Shown here piece after piece: positions 36,306 to 48,700 of a DNA stretch of 64,000 nt (its first letter is position 1; every line of letters begins with the position of its first letter). The stretch spans positions 108,908,278-108,972,277 of the forward strand of contig CM056376.1 of assembly GCA_029718625.1 (NCBI GenBank), in the 5' to 3' direction. Below the pieces are notes generated by a model. It was not told where the DNA came from and did not search any database. It saw only the letters and a program-made list of their open reading frames with translations. The stretch comes from Synaphobranchus kaupii (taxonomy: Eukaryota; Chordata; Actinopteri; Anguilliformes; Synaphobranchidae). The position numbers and the translations under genes were made by a program.

Positions 36306-37321
36306 CAGGGAGGGGGTGGGAGGAGAGGGGAGTGTGTTAGCGTGTGGAAGAGGAGGGGAGGAGGAGGAGGGGGGGGGGGGGGGGTTGTAAGCTTGGAGGA
36401 GGAGGAGGGGTGGGCCGTTTTGCGGGATTAAGGTTCCTCCGATTTGAAACGCAAAACAAAACAGAAAAAAAAAGACAGCCCTCCCTCCCTCCCTCCTTCC
36501 CCCCTCCCTTACGCCCCAGTACCTCTCCGTGGTACAGACTCTGGGTTTTTTCCCCCCCAACTATCATTACAGGGCAACTTACAACTTACTAACAGGCTGC
36601 ATTTAGGCTGGCGTCTCAGTTATCTGTGCCATCAAAGCCTGCTTTATCAGCCAGACGTACACACTGGGGCTCCAGTTTATATATATATGGATTTTTTCCT
36701 TGGAGTCCTGCTTCCTGTGCAGCAGCTGTGCGGGTGGAGAGACGGGCACAGGGGAGATGGGGGGGGGGGGGGAGCCTTCATGAGTTTAACGAAAAGGGAC
36801 CCATCACACTTTGAACGATAAACTATTGCACGTAACACATAAATACTTTCAGCCCTTCTTTCTCTCCCTCTCACTCTCTCCCTCTCTTTTTCTTTCAAAA
36901 GAACTAATGAGACAAAGTGGGGATGGCAGATAGTTAAAAGAATCCATAAATTAAATCAATAAACAAGAGAGGGTTTAAAAAGCACAGGAAGTTCTTTCCT
37001 AACAAGATTAATGAGGATGAAGTCGAGTCGTTTGTTCTCCCCTCTAAAAGGAGCGGGGAGTTGGGCGGAGGAAGAGGCCGCGTGGCCGACCTCCTCGGAG
37101 CGTCCTCCACCACTCCGATTTGTACGAGAGGCGGGGAGCTGAACGAACAGGGAGGGAGTCAGTACCTCTGCGAGAATCACCTCACGCACAGGTTACAGCC
37201 GCACAGGCAGGACCCTGTGTGTGGCTGATGGAATGCGCAGTTCGCCTGCCTGTACAGGGATCTAATCTGCAGCTTTTGCTGTTGTGTGCAGAACCCTGCC
37301 TGCGTTTAGACGAGTAAGCGT

Positions 37322-37440
37322 GTGGTACGTGATATTTCAGTCTGCGCAAGATTCGATTGGTGTGGATAATGCGCATGGGCTCCATCTGCACGAATAACAG
37401 CATGCACAATACGTATGCACAGGGCCTGTGTGAATGGCGG
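37322..37440. repeat. Decayed precursor-like units beside the 46-bp array
   Basis: GATATTTCAGTCTGCG...CGATTGGTGTGGA (37331-37370) aligns with the unit's CAATATTTCAGCG...TATTGGTACGGA. CAGCATGCACAATACG further on recalls GCTAGCATGTGCAATA. This looks like the ancestral single-copy sequence or eroded edge units. Confidence 0.45.
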
Positions 37441-39080
37441 CGTGTAGTATTTCAGCGCAAAACTCTTATCGGTATGGACGCTAGCACATATAGTATTTCA
37501 GCGCAGAACTCTTTTTGGTACGGACGCTAGCATGTGCAATATTTCAGCGTAGAACTCCTATTGGTACGGACGCTAGCATGTGCAGTATTTCAGCGCAGAA
37601 CTCATTTCGGGTACGGACGCTAGCATGTGCAGTATTTCAGCGTAGAACTCTTATTGGTACGGACGCTAGCATGTGCAGTATTTCAGCACAGAACTGTTAT
37701 CGGTACGGACGCTAGCATGTGCAGTATTTCAGCACAGACCTGTTATCGGTACGGACGCTAGCATGTGCAGTATTTCAGCACAGAACTGTTATCGGTACGG
37801 ACGCTAGCATGTGCAATATTTCAGCGTAGAACTCTTATTGGTACGGACGCTAGCATGTGCAGTATTTCAGCGCAGAACTCTTTTCGGTATGGGCGCTAGC
37901 ATGTGCAGTATTTCAGCACAGAACTCTTTTCGGTACGGACGCTAGCATGTGCAGTATTTCAGCGCAGAACTCTTTTCGGTACTGACGCTAGCATGTGCAA
38001 TATTTCAGCATAGAACTCTTATTGGTACGGACGCTAGCATGTGCAGTATTTCAGCGCAGAACTCTTTTCGGTACGGACGCTAGCATGTGCAATATTTCAG
38101 CGTAGAACTCTTATTGGTACGGGCGCTAGCATGTGCAGTATTTCAGCACAGAACTGTTATCGGTACGGACGCTAGCATGTGCAATATTTCAGCATAGAAC
38201 TCTTATTGGTACGGACACTAGCATGTGCAGTATTTCAGCGCAGAACTCTTTTCGGTACGGACGCTAGCATGTGCAATATTTCAGCGTAGAACTCTTTTCG
38301 GTACGGGACGCTAGCATGTGCAGTATTTCAGCGCAGAACTCTTTTCGGTACGGACGCTAGCATGTGCAATATTTCAGCACAGAACTCTTTTCGGTACGGA
38401 CGCTAGCATGTGCAGTATTTCAGCGCAGAACTATTTTCGGTACGGACGCTAGCATGTGCAATATTTCAGCGTAGAACTCTTATTGGTACGGACGCTAGCA
38501 TGTGCAGGTATTTCAGCGCAGAACTCTTTTCGGTATGGGCGCTAGCATGTGCAGTATTTCAGCGCAGAACTCTTTTCGGTACGGACGCTAGCATGTGCAA
38601 TATTTCAGCGTCGAACTCTTATTGGTACGGACGCTAGCATGTGCAGTATTTCAGTGCAGAACTCTTTTCGGTACGGACGCTAGCATGTGCAATATTTCAG
38701 CGTAGAACTCTTTTCGGTATGGGCGCTAGCATGTGCAGTATTTCAGCGCAGAACTCTTATCGGTATGGACACTAGCATGTTGCAGTATTTCCGTGCAGAA
38801 CACTTATCGGTACGGACACTAGCATGTGCAGTATTTCAGCACAGAACTGTTATCGGTACGGACGCTAGCATGTGCAGTATTTCAGTGCAGAACTCTTTTC
38901 GGTACGGACGCTAGCATGTGCAGTATTTCAGCGTAGAACTCTTATTGGTAAGGACGGTAGCACATGTATTATTTCAGCACAGAACTGTTGTCGGTACGGA
39001 CGCTAGCATGTGCAATATTTCAGCGTAGAACTCTTATTGGTACGGACGCTAGCATGTGCAGTATTTCAGCGCAGAACTCT
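37441..39080. repeat. 46-bp CpG-rich minisatellite, 36 copies
   Basis: Unit GGTACGGACGCTAGCATGTG + CAGTATTTCAGCGCAGAACT + CTTTTC. The AGTATTTCAG anchor runs from 37446 to 39060 with 46-bp spacing and a few 1-bp changes. Two main unit classes alternate irregularly (GCGCAGAACTCTTTTC and GCGTAGAACTCTTATT), plus a CACAGAACTGTTATC class. Each unit has three or four CpGs. The array stops abruptly at ACTCT then CAACCGC. Confidence 0.97.
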
Positions 39081-39312
39081 CAACCGCTTCTCTGTCCACT
39101 CTGAGTGAGTGTGGGAATATACACACACACATACTCTTGCATACACTCTTATCAGTAATCTGTCATTGTCTGCCCTTTCAACATTGGCTACATCCACACT
39201 ATCAATCGCCATTTTAAACATTTACAGGGTATGGGAAACAAAACACATGCAATCTTGACAAAAGCATGCTTTCTGTGTGAGCCTCATGCCAGCCAAGACA
39301 CATACATTTCAA

Positions 39313-39403
39313 ACACACACACACATGCGCTTACACACACATGCACGTAACCCCCCCCCCCCCCCCCCCCCACACACCACACACACACACACAAACACAC
39401 ACA
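39313..39403. repeat. (CA)n and 21-C compound repeat
   Basis: CA tracts flank a 21-bp C run (39351-39371). Confidence 0.93.
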
Positions 39404-39508
39404 TGATGTCTCTTTGCTGCTTAACAGTGCTCTGGCTATTCTTAACCCCAGTGGCTTTAGTGTTAATGCTGAAGTGACTGCAGCAATGCAATGTTCTGAC
39501 CATATACT

Positions 39509-39509
39509 T

Positions 39510-39548
<39 letters not shown>

Positions 39549-39596
39549 CAGACACACACACTCAGACACTCACACACACACACACACACACACACC
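39509..39596. repeat. (GCAC)n plus (CA)n microsatellite
   Basis: About ten GCAC units to 39548, then CA repeats to 39596. Confidence 0.95.
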
Positions 39597-42183
39597 TGCA
39601 GTGGAACTGACATATCTGATGGTTTCAGAAGTGGGGATCGAGTAGGCGACCAGTAAAATTGGACTGGGAATCTCAAACAAATCCTATAATTCACCCAAGT
39701 GTAATTTTGGAGGATTTAGAGGGGGGCAAGGGGGGCATGTTTGGCATAGGTAGGGGCTCTGGAGCTACTGCTGGACGAGCCAATCAGCAGCCTGCCAGCG
39801 GAAGAGGAAGGAGGTCTGCTTCATAGGATCATAGGACTCCCCAAAGAGGTTCACCCCAGCCCCCGCCAGGAGAGTATGCTGAATGTGGGGGTGGCATGGG
39901 GCCAGTGGGTTGGGCAGTCGCAATGGGAGAGACCCTGCACATTCACTGGACACCCGCCCCCCCCAAAAAAATTTCCTAGTCCGGCCAGGAGCAGTGGGGG
40001 AGGGAGACTGCTGACAGTCTCTGAACCTCTCTTCCTCATTATGCTCCCCTCTCTTTCTCTCGCTCTCTTTCTCCATCTCCCCCCTTTCTCTCTCTGTTTC
40101 CTCTCACTCTCCTCTCCTGTCCCGTTCTCTAACTTGCTACTTTCTCACCTCTCCACGTTCCCCTCACACATTCTCATTCAAGGCCTCCTCTCTCACCCTG
40201 ATCTCTCAAGAGTCCCACTCTACCCACAGAAGAACCAGAATCGCTAGAAGAAAACGCAAGAATGCCTCCATGATATGAATGACATGCCTGTCTTAACATT
40301 CAAAAATGCTTAATTTCTTCTTTCAGACAATGGCAAGGATGTGGTTTCAGCTGAAGGATCACCAGAACCTATATTTATTGAGACTTGTTTGTGTCACAAT
40401 AATTTAAGATGAAAGCCTGTGTATTCTGTTACCCTACCCCCTGAAGCGGAGCTGTCATGACCGACATGGCTGCTGTTTAAATACCGTGGGGCTATTGATT
40501 CAGCCCTGTCAGGAAGACGTTGATGCCAGGATTTCGTTTCCATTGCTGAGTAACCCACACTCCCTCTCTCACGATCAGCCCTGAGAGCGGCTACCTAAAA
40601 CAAAGCAAGTGCCTTTCCTCTCAACAAAAATCTTGTTTTTTTTTTTGTTTTTTTTAAAAGACCGTCATTAAAAATGCAAAAAGCAAAACATTTCCAATAA
40701 TTCATAAAGCCGATCCCTGTCACCATCTGCAAAGGATCTTTAGGTTAAAGTGAATGGCAGGATTTCATTAGGCAAATTGCAAGTTGGCAGAAACTCTGAG
40801 GGAAAGAAGAAAAAGCCACAGCCAGTCCAATAATTTAAACCTTATTTTAAAATGCGACAGGCTGACTGCACAAACTGTGCGCCAGAGCTTTAGGAAAAAA
40901 GAAAACACATAAATAAATAATAAATGAACACAACATTGACACACCTAAAGGGGACCTTCATTTCTTGTCCGTAGACCACAGCGTTTTCACTAATTGCCCT
41001 GGTGCTGCGAGATTTCCCGTTCCCATTCATGCGCCGAAGAGCTCCGAAAAACTCAGCGTTGTCGCTTATAATTAAATTTTCAGAGAATGTTTGAACCATG
41101 GAAAATGTGGCGATGTTTTGGAATAGTACGTATCCAGTTGTTTTTTTCCCTGACGTTTAGGGCACTTCACAAAGCCCTCCTTGTATTTTTTTTTTTTAAA
41201 AGAGGTGCCTCGAATTCAAACTCTAACTAACCAAACACAAACAAGGTGATTTTTTTTCTCTGCAGACTAAACGTGTCAACGTAAACAAACGCAAGAGTGT
41301 GTGGCAATCCGGCCCTCAGAACAGCCCCATTGGGAGGGAAAGAAATCACGAAAGGAACGCAAAACACTGCGAAGGGAGGGGAAGCTAGCGGAGAGCGCTT
41401 TTAGACTTTGCGTTACGGAAACGTTGAGGATTAAGGTGAAAGAGAGAGCATGGGTGAATGTGCCTTTGGAGCTTGCTCGGGCTGCATACTGGGCCCTGTG
41501 AGGAAGTAGACATGGCACAGCATCACCATTCCTCGGGCTCTCGCTGCGCGGGGTCCTTACGGAGATGCCGGATGGCATGGGCCTCCACAGATAATCCAGG
41601 CACTGCATTCTGGGATGGCAAGAATGCGACGGCTATTCTGCGTTTTAAAAATACTAACGGTGATATGTTCGAACACAACTGCCAATGCCTCCCCTGGGAG
41701 GAAGGGGGCGGTTGTGGGGGAGGGCAGAAACATTCTTAACTCTATTTTAACTCGGCAATCAAACCACAGGTCTGCACTGTGACCGGCCCGAGCCAACATT
41801 TCTGGGTTTTACAATTGTGGGTGAACCGGTCAGGAAATATAAACAATATCAATGACAGGCACCTCTTCCCCGACCTCACCCTGGCCCCCATCCCCAGCGT
41901 AACCCTCTGGGGCGCAGCGGGGAATGGTGTATTTCCAGTGGCGTGTTCAAACGGCGTATTGTTCCCGTCTTCACAGACTTCAAGATGAAGCTGTGTTACA
42001 ACACAGAACTAACAGTTGGAAATTCCATCAATTTTTAATGGCGTTCCTCTCTGGTTATTTGTTTCCGTAACCCCGTGCCCTGGGCTGAATGAATGGTGCT
42101 ATTGGAGGAGACCAGCGCTGCTGTGTAGACGGAGAGTGGAGAGGGAGCCATCAGGGACCGACCCCCTACCCCTACCCCTTCCA

Positions 42184-42188
42184 CACAA

Positions 42189-42219
<31 letters not shown>

Positions 42220-42265
42220 CACACATGCATACACATACACACACACCCACAAACACACACCACAA
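42184..42265. repeat. (CA)n microsatellite
   Basis: Interrupted CA tract with ACGC and ATGC variants. Confidence 0.93.
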
Positions 42266-43049
42266 CAGTCTATCCCAGAATACACTGCAGGATGACCTCA
42301 CTCACATTGTTCATGAAAAACAAACAAAAAAATAACATGTTATGCCAAAGCAATACTTCCACAGTCTTTGTTTTTGAACTGAAGTGCACTGTTTCTGTGG
42401 CTGATGTGCACTTCTTCCCCCGATGCATTTGAGAGATGTTCCGCTTTCGTCACTTCAGAAGTAAGGCTTCTGAGGTAAAAAGCATTCTGAATCAATCACA
42501 GAGCTCGAAGAGTGAGGCTGACGTTTGGCCACTGGGCGCAATCTACTAGCTTTACAATGCTGGCCAACAGTCATAGATACCAAGTGAGTAGTTGTCACAC
42601 TCAAAGCTTCCACTGAACCATCTTTGAGTTGGACAGATTCATTTAGAAATAGAGCTCAGGGCTGTAAACGGCATGAAGCATGAGTCGATTAACAAGAACC
42701 GTCAGCCAGCCATGCGTAAAGATGGATATTTAACCTTCTTGCACCCCCAGAACAACCCTGAAGCCATTAAAGGGACACCTCTCCAATATCTGTATCTTGA
42801 CCCCATATATCACACATTCAGTGTACATATGGGTATATAGAGGACTGTACCCCCCCTTCACCAGAGACGCAAGGCAGCAAATTCACAAGGGAACGTTGCC
42901 ACTGTCAACATGGTGAAGGCAGCGCCAGATAAGGTTACCAAGTGTTACAAACAAACACACCGCTTAACAGCTCTGACTCTGTTGACTTTGCTGGCGTTTC
43001 ATTCGCTTTCTTCAGGGTCCAAAAGATAAAGGAGTCTTTTTTGTTCGTC

Positions 43050-43428
43050 AGGTAAAGGTCACGTCTCCTGCGCAAGTCCAGTAGCACCTTGGCACTCGAT
43101 GTGCACGGACGCACAGGTCTGGAATGGGCCTAGTCAGGAGCCATGTTGGGACACATTCAGGGGTTTCCAAGTCCCACTGATCCCGCTGCAGGTGTCAGAG
43201 CACTCGTCAATAACTGGCAGATCTTTCAAAGGTCACTGGCAGGTCACTCCTGTCTCCGTAGCTGATCCACGTGCACATTTAACATACAGAGATCAACCCC
43301 CAGATTCTGCTCTCAGATTAACTTTCACAGACCTTCACAGATCACTACCCATCATATTCTTCACAGGTCACGTATATTTTTCATAAATCATTCATAGAAC
43401 ACCTATAGATCATCAAGGTCAAAGGTTT
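43050..43428 (+). promoter_or_regulatory. Nuclear-receptor half-site cluster with perfect DR5
   Basis: AGGTCA occurs at 43056, 43230, 43241, 43365 and 43416. The pair at 43230-43246 is AGGTCA-CTGGC-AGGTCA, a perfect DR5 of the retinoic-acid-receptor type. 43416-43428 is a DR1-like AGGTCA-A-AGGTTT. Some of these may come from a decayed tandem motif (TTCACAGRTCAC). Confidence 0.45.
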
Positions 43429-43857
43429 TCTGTGGAAGATCACTGATTCCCAATAGCACTGACTTGGAATAGCAATCAACCTCAACTGCAGTCCATGTCA
43501 CTCCACAATCTCCCTCTCACGGTATGCCACAGTTACCACAGACACAAAAGGGATGTGGGACAAACAAATTAAGTTAATGCAGCGGAACGTTCAAGCAAAA
43601 TACAGTTACGTATAGAGTATCTGCAACTTATTCATCCCACACTAAAAAATTTAAGTAGGCCCTGAAAGTTTCTTCCAAACATAAGCTGAGAGACTGATGC
43701 AATGCCTCACAGTGACAAAACCAAGCCTTACTCACACAAACAGCTTTTTAAACCCTTACAGTACTCTCTAGAACCAGGAGAGAAAACTAAAATATCCTAA
43801 TCTATGTACCGGTAGGGATCTGATTCCGGTCAATGACACCATGTTGGTTTGTGTAAC

Positions 43858-43924
43858 ATACACACGCGCACACACACTACACAGACACACACACACACAA
43901 ACACACGCACACACACACACACTC
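43858..43924. repeat. (CA)n microsatellite
   Basis: Interrupted CA/CGCA tract. Confidence 0.93.
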
Positions 43925-44112
43925 TCTCCATGTACATTATTTAATGTGCATTATATAAGATAAACAGAAAGAGTCTGGTGTTGAGTGGAGTGCAGCTCTA
44001 TAAGCTGCTCTGACTGGACACAAGCATAATGGGGGGGGCAGGCAAGGACAGTACACAGCCCGTCTCAGCAGCTGCTCCTGAATCAAAGAGACGCTGGCCC
44101 TAATTTCAAAAT

Positions 44113-44114
<2 letters not shown>

Positions 44115-44147
<33 letters not shown>
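44115..44147. repeat. Poly(C) run, 33 bp
   Basis: The longest homopolymer in the window. Read length here may be uncertain. Confidence 0.95.
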
Positions 44148-45545
44148 ATGGCTCGCATCGCTACCGAAAACTGGGCAGGTTTTTTAAAACAGGATGTTTG
44201 GCGGAGGCCTCTTTCCCCTCAAATAAACAATCCACAAAACCTGATTTTCTGAGGCTGGGTGGAAGTACTCGAGTCACATTATTTCCACATCCTGTATCCT
44301 GGAGCAGCCAACCGCCACCCCCCCCCCCCCCCTTCCCCCACACTCCCCGGGAGTGTGGCTGGGCAAACGCTGGGCTGCGGTGGAAACTAGAGTCCACATG
44401 CCAGGGGTCCGAGAGAGAAGGGTCAGGCTGACACTAGCAGGGGGGCTACGACTGCCACTGATACAGCTGTCAAGCCATCACATATATCATCATAAATGCC
44501 AGCACACATAACATGGAATAGCACAGGGCCTGAGGTGAAAGCGACCATCTATTGTTCAAAAACGTATTCTTAAAAGAATAAGATTGTCATTTTTTTTTTT
44601 TTTTATCTGAATGAATCATTAGTAATCACTGTATTTTATTTTTTGGAAATAAAAATATAGAATTCAATCTGAATGATAATATATATTTTCAGATCTACCG
44701 TGTACATTATCATCACAGTTAACAAACACATTCAGAGAATATCCAGCCCTTATAATCAGTACCTAATGTGGAGTTAGACCGGCATGTTTACATGCCCTCA
44801 GAGTGCCTTTCATGTAAGATTGAGATGTGGGTGAAGTCTGGCAGGGGCATGGACCAGTCACGTTTCATTGTGTGTGCGCAACTGTGTCACTTGCCGGTGA
44901 AAAAAAGAGGCAAAACACCCTTGTTGTGAAACTGTGTGTGTAATTCGGAACACAAACTCTCGAGTCGGGATGTGAAAACAAACAAGTTTTTGAATGAGAT
45001 TTAACAAAAGAAGGTCTATTAATATCCACCAAAGTTCACAGTGATGTCGCCCCAAGCAAACTAAAAAGGAAAGGAGGTTGGGGGGGGGGTATGGGGGGTA
45101 TGAGGAACTGCCGCATTCATGCTTTTTAGCCAAAACATTTGCTTTCAACTTTTGACACGGTTCTGCTGACTTTGGATCCTGACTGTCCTCCCACAGCTCC
45201 ACGGCAGAAAGCAGAACCCTGAGGCCCCCAGCGGCGACAGACCTCCAGGTCAATATCCCGTGACAATGCTGGCACAAGTCACATGACAGCAGGGACGCCA
45301 CGGAGGCTGCGGCTACCTCACCAAAAGGCAGGAACGACTTGGCGCTATCAGATTTAATTCCCACCCGCGCCTACCCGTGCCCTTTCCTTGGAGGGAAATG
45401 GAACTGAACTTTGATTCTGAGCCATAACCTCAACCTCTCTGTTTTTACCGACCTTGAATCTTTCCATGACTTACATCCACCTTTCCTGATTTCTCTTAAC
45501 AGAGAAGGAAGGAGGGATAAAATACAACAATAATTCAACAAGGCA

Positions 45546-45607
45546 GTGCGTGACACATCCGGGTGCTTGTAGTTCTAGTGCGTGACACATGTGGGTGCTT
45601 GTAGTTC
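45546..45607 (+). repeat. 32-bp direct duplication
   Basis: GTGCGTGACACAT..GGGTGCTTGTAGTTCT occurs twice in tandem with two or three differences. Confidence 0.85.
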
Positions 45608-46837
45608 TTGTTGGCAACAAAGGAAGAGTGGAGATAACTACAAGTTACCAACAAGTTAATGGCTTTTGCTTGTACTAACCACACTATTCAGACTTTCAAA
45701 ATTATGTATATTTTAATTATATAGTTTCAATTGATCTACTTTTGCATCCTGTTGACAATTAGAGTGATGAAGAATGCACTACTGATTCCTTTGTTTACAG
45801 GCCAAATGGAAAGAATGCATTTCTGAACAAATTGGATTTATACTTAGACAAAAAATGCAGGTTATTATCGTCTAGCAAATGGAAACCAGACCTGCAGACT
45901 CCTTCCTGATGCTGAGAGTGGGGAGCTTTTTGGGGGGGCTTTACCCTCACTACAAAGGGAGAGGGGGGGGGGCAGGGGGAGATTGAGAGAGAGAGAGAGA
46001 GAGAGATAGAAAAAAATACAAAAAGTTCCTAAAAGAAGATCTTACCAGGTTTTTTCTTTCTTTTGGGGGTGGGGGGGGGGGGGGGGGGGGTGTTAAAAAG
46101 ATTTATACAACCTCATGAAACACTTGCTCTTCATATATTAGTATCAAGCATCTCTACTGTAGGTCATGGTGGGAGAGACAGCTGGGCCCTGCATAGAACC
46201 CATAGTGTTCCTGCCCTTTGAGAAACATGGGGAAACATAGCTGGTCACCCTATTTTACATAAATAGATGCTGAATACTTAAAAAAGAGCAGCACATCCTC
46301 GCTGATTACCCCTTCATCACCACAGCCTGTGGGGACCTGACCCCTGACCTCTGACCTGTGGACCTTCCTGCTGGAGGCCATGTCCTTCCACACTTTCTCC
46401 AACCCCCCTTCCACCCCCCCTTCACAATTAACTGTTCGTGTGGCAAAGGGCCCAACCGCTTCAGCATTGTCTCAGCATCATTCTCTTCTGTCCAACAATG
46501 CAATCCCAGAGTGCAGATATACATATCTAAATCATGAGAATAAATTATTTATGTGGAGTAGAACATATCTCTTTTACAATATTTTGGTAAAATAATAAAT
46601 GGATACCTTGTACCACTTTAAAGGTTGTCCCACAGGGTGCATACACACACTCAATGCCTGGGAGTCTGTTTGCCACCCTAAGCCCAGCCTTAGCCTCAAG
46701 CCTTACAGCTAACTGACCTCTTCGCCCTTCATTCATGTTTTTATTCAATGAATGCCATTCATGAAAAGGGGATTTTACTTGTTAAATATTTATTTTAAGC
46801 TTTAAAAAAGCATAAGGGGGCTTCTTCTTCCTTTATT

Positions 46838-46860
46838 TATTTATTTATTTATTTATTTAA
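46838..46860. repeat. (TTTA)n microsatellite
   Basis: Six TTTA units. Confidence 0.9.
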
Positions 46861-47741
46861 AACTTGCTTGCTTAAGTCCTTGCTTGCACAGCTCACAAAA
46901 GGGTGAGCGTGTCCCCCTTTCAAAGTCCTCAGGGGTGTCCTTGGGGGTCCATTTTATCTCCATGCCCAGACTCTCCATGACACAAATTCCCAAATTCCAG
47001 CCAGTCCAAGATGCATTAGCGTTCTTTCCCGACCTTAAGAACCAACAGCAAGGTCCTCAATGTGACGTACGGTAAAACCAGAGACAGCCTTCTTAAATCG
47101 CTTAAAGCTTTCAAAGAGCTAATACTGCTGGCGCTAACACAGGGAAGATCCCAGCTGTGAGAGGAGGAGTGACACAGGGAGATAAAAAGATAGAAGGAAA
47201 AGGGATGAACTGGGGAGGACTGAGGGAGCATGCAATTAGCGTACAGACGTATAATTGTGGGCCTCTGTTCAGCTGGATCACGTTTTCCTCATTAACGGAT
47301 GTTTCTCGGGAGTGCACTGCCGAACGAGCGAGTGTCAACAAAGGAGAGTTGTGTAGGTATTCTCCGCTGCCGTACACAGTGGCATCGGGGTATGGTAACT
47401 TTTCAACTACCGTCTGTACAACACCGAGGGGACTCTACAAACACAACCATGCATCAGAAGAATTTCTGAAAACGTATTAAATATTGTGGTTAGCTGGAAA
47501 ACAACGTACGAAAATTGACATATGGTAAGTACAGAAAAAGGTTTGTTTCCCATTGTGTTTAGTCAAATAAATTCCAGCTGCAAGTTATGTGCAAAATAGA
47601 AGACACAGATTATGAAATGTGTAGGTTATGGAAGTGTCCAACTGCTATGGCCCACTTTACTGTGCCTTCATCTAAGGTAAAGACATACCTGTAAAATGGG
47701 ACAATTTGAATACCTGCACAAGCCTGTGGGGGAGAAAAGGT

Positions 47742-47896
47742 GTGTGTGTGTGTGTGCGCGTGTCTGGGTGTGTGTGCGGAATAACAGAGGTATGAACAAG
47801 GACACAGCTGTCAACCCTAAATAAATTAAACCACAGAAACCCCGCCATACATAGCAACTGTAAAAACACACAATCAAGACAGGGAAAATGATACTA

Positions 47897-47927
<31 letters not shown>

Positions 47928-47928
47928 T
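47742..47928. repeat. Two (GT)n microsatellites
   Basis: GT tracts at 47742-47775 and 47900-47928 separated by unique sequence. Confidence 0.9.
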
Positions 47929-48439
47929 CGTACGTACATGTATACGTATGTCTTTCTAATATTGTGCTCCATTTTCAGAGCTAATTGTGAAAGATCATGA
48001 GATTAATTGTATTGACCAATAAGATCTTCCTGTACTCCCTCGTGGTTTCTTGTTAATGAATTGTTTGCACCTTATAATTATCACCGCGGGCTGGCAGCCC
48101 TGACTTTTAAAAGCTTAAACCGCTACGTGAGCAAGGAGTACTGTAACTGCTGTAAACCATTTACAGCTCTTTTCATTGTGATGCTTGGACCTAGAGTATC
48201 TCAGGAGCATTGCCTGCACGGCATCAAAGAATGAAAAAGGGGGGGGGGGGGGTAACTTTCAGTGCTCGTGAGCTGTGTGAGGGGAAGAAAAACATGTGCA
48301 CAAAAAAGCTATCCCTCTCCCTCTCACCCAGTCATACAGGAAGCAATGAGGTCCACTTCAGAGCGCAATATTCTCACCTCCAATGGGCCACATCATGGCA
48401 GCGAGGAAACAGGTGTGCAGTCAGTCGTGTGTGGCAGAC

Positions 48440-48700
48440 ACACTCGGTCGCAGTCGCGAGTACAGGCGCACACACACAGGCACCCAAAGGACACAGTCGC
48501 AGTCGCACACAGGTGCACACACAGGCACACAAAGGGCAGTCACAGGCGCACATACAGGCACACAAAGGCACAGTCGCACACAGGCGCACACAGGCACACA
48601 AAGGCACAGTCGCACACAGGCGCACACACAGGCAGACAAAGGCACAGTCGCGCACAGGCGCACACACAGGCAGACAAAGGCATATGCTGCCACACTCGAA
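48440..48700. repeat. Degenerate 34-38-bp tandem repeat of CA/GC type
   Basis: Units of the form CACAAAGGCACAGTCGCACA + CAGGCGCACACACAGG repeat about six times with small length changes. Open frames in several phases are by-products of the repeat. Confidence 0.85.

Noticed and set aside
35795..36560. Open frames across the gap
   Set aside because: They consist mainly of unknown bases.
44858..45364. 168-codon minus-strand frame considered as smad6 exon 4
   Set aside because: No MH2 motif is present and there is no matching acceptor and phase.
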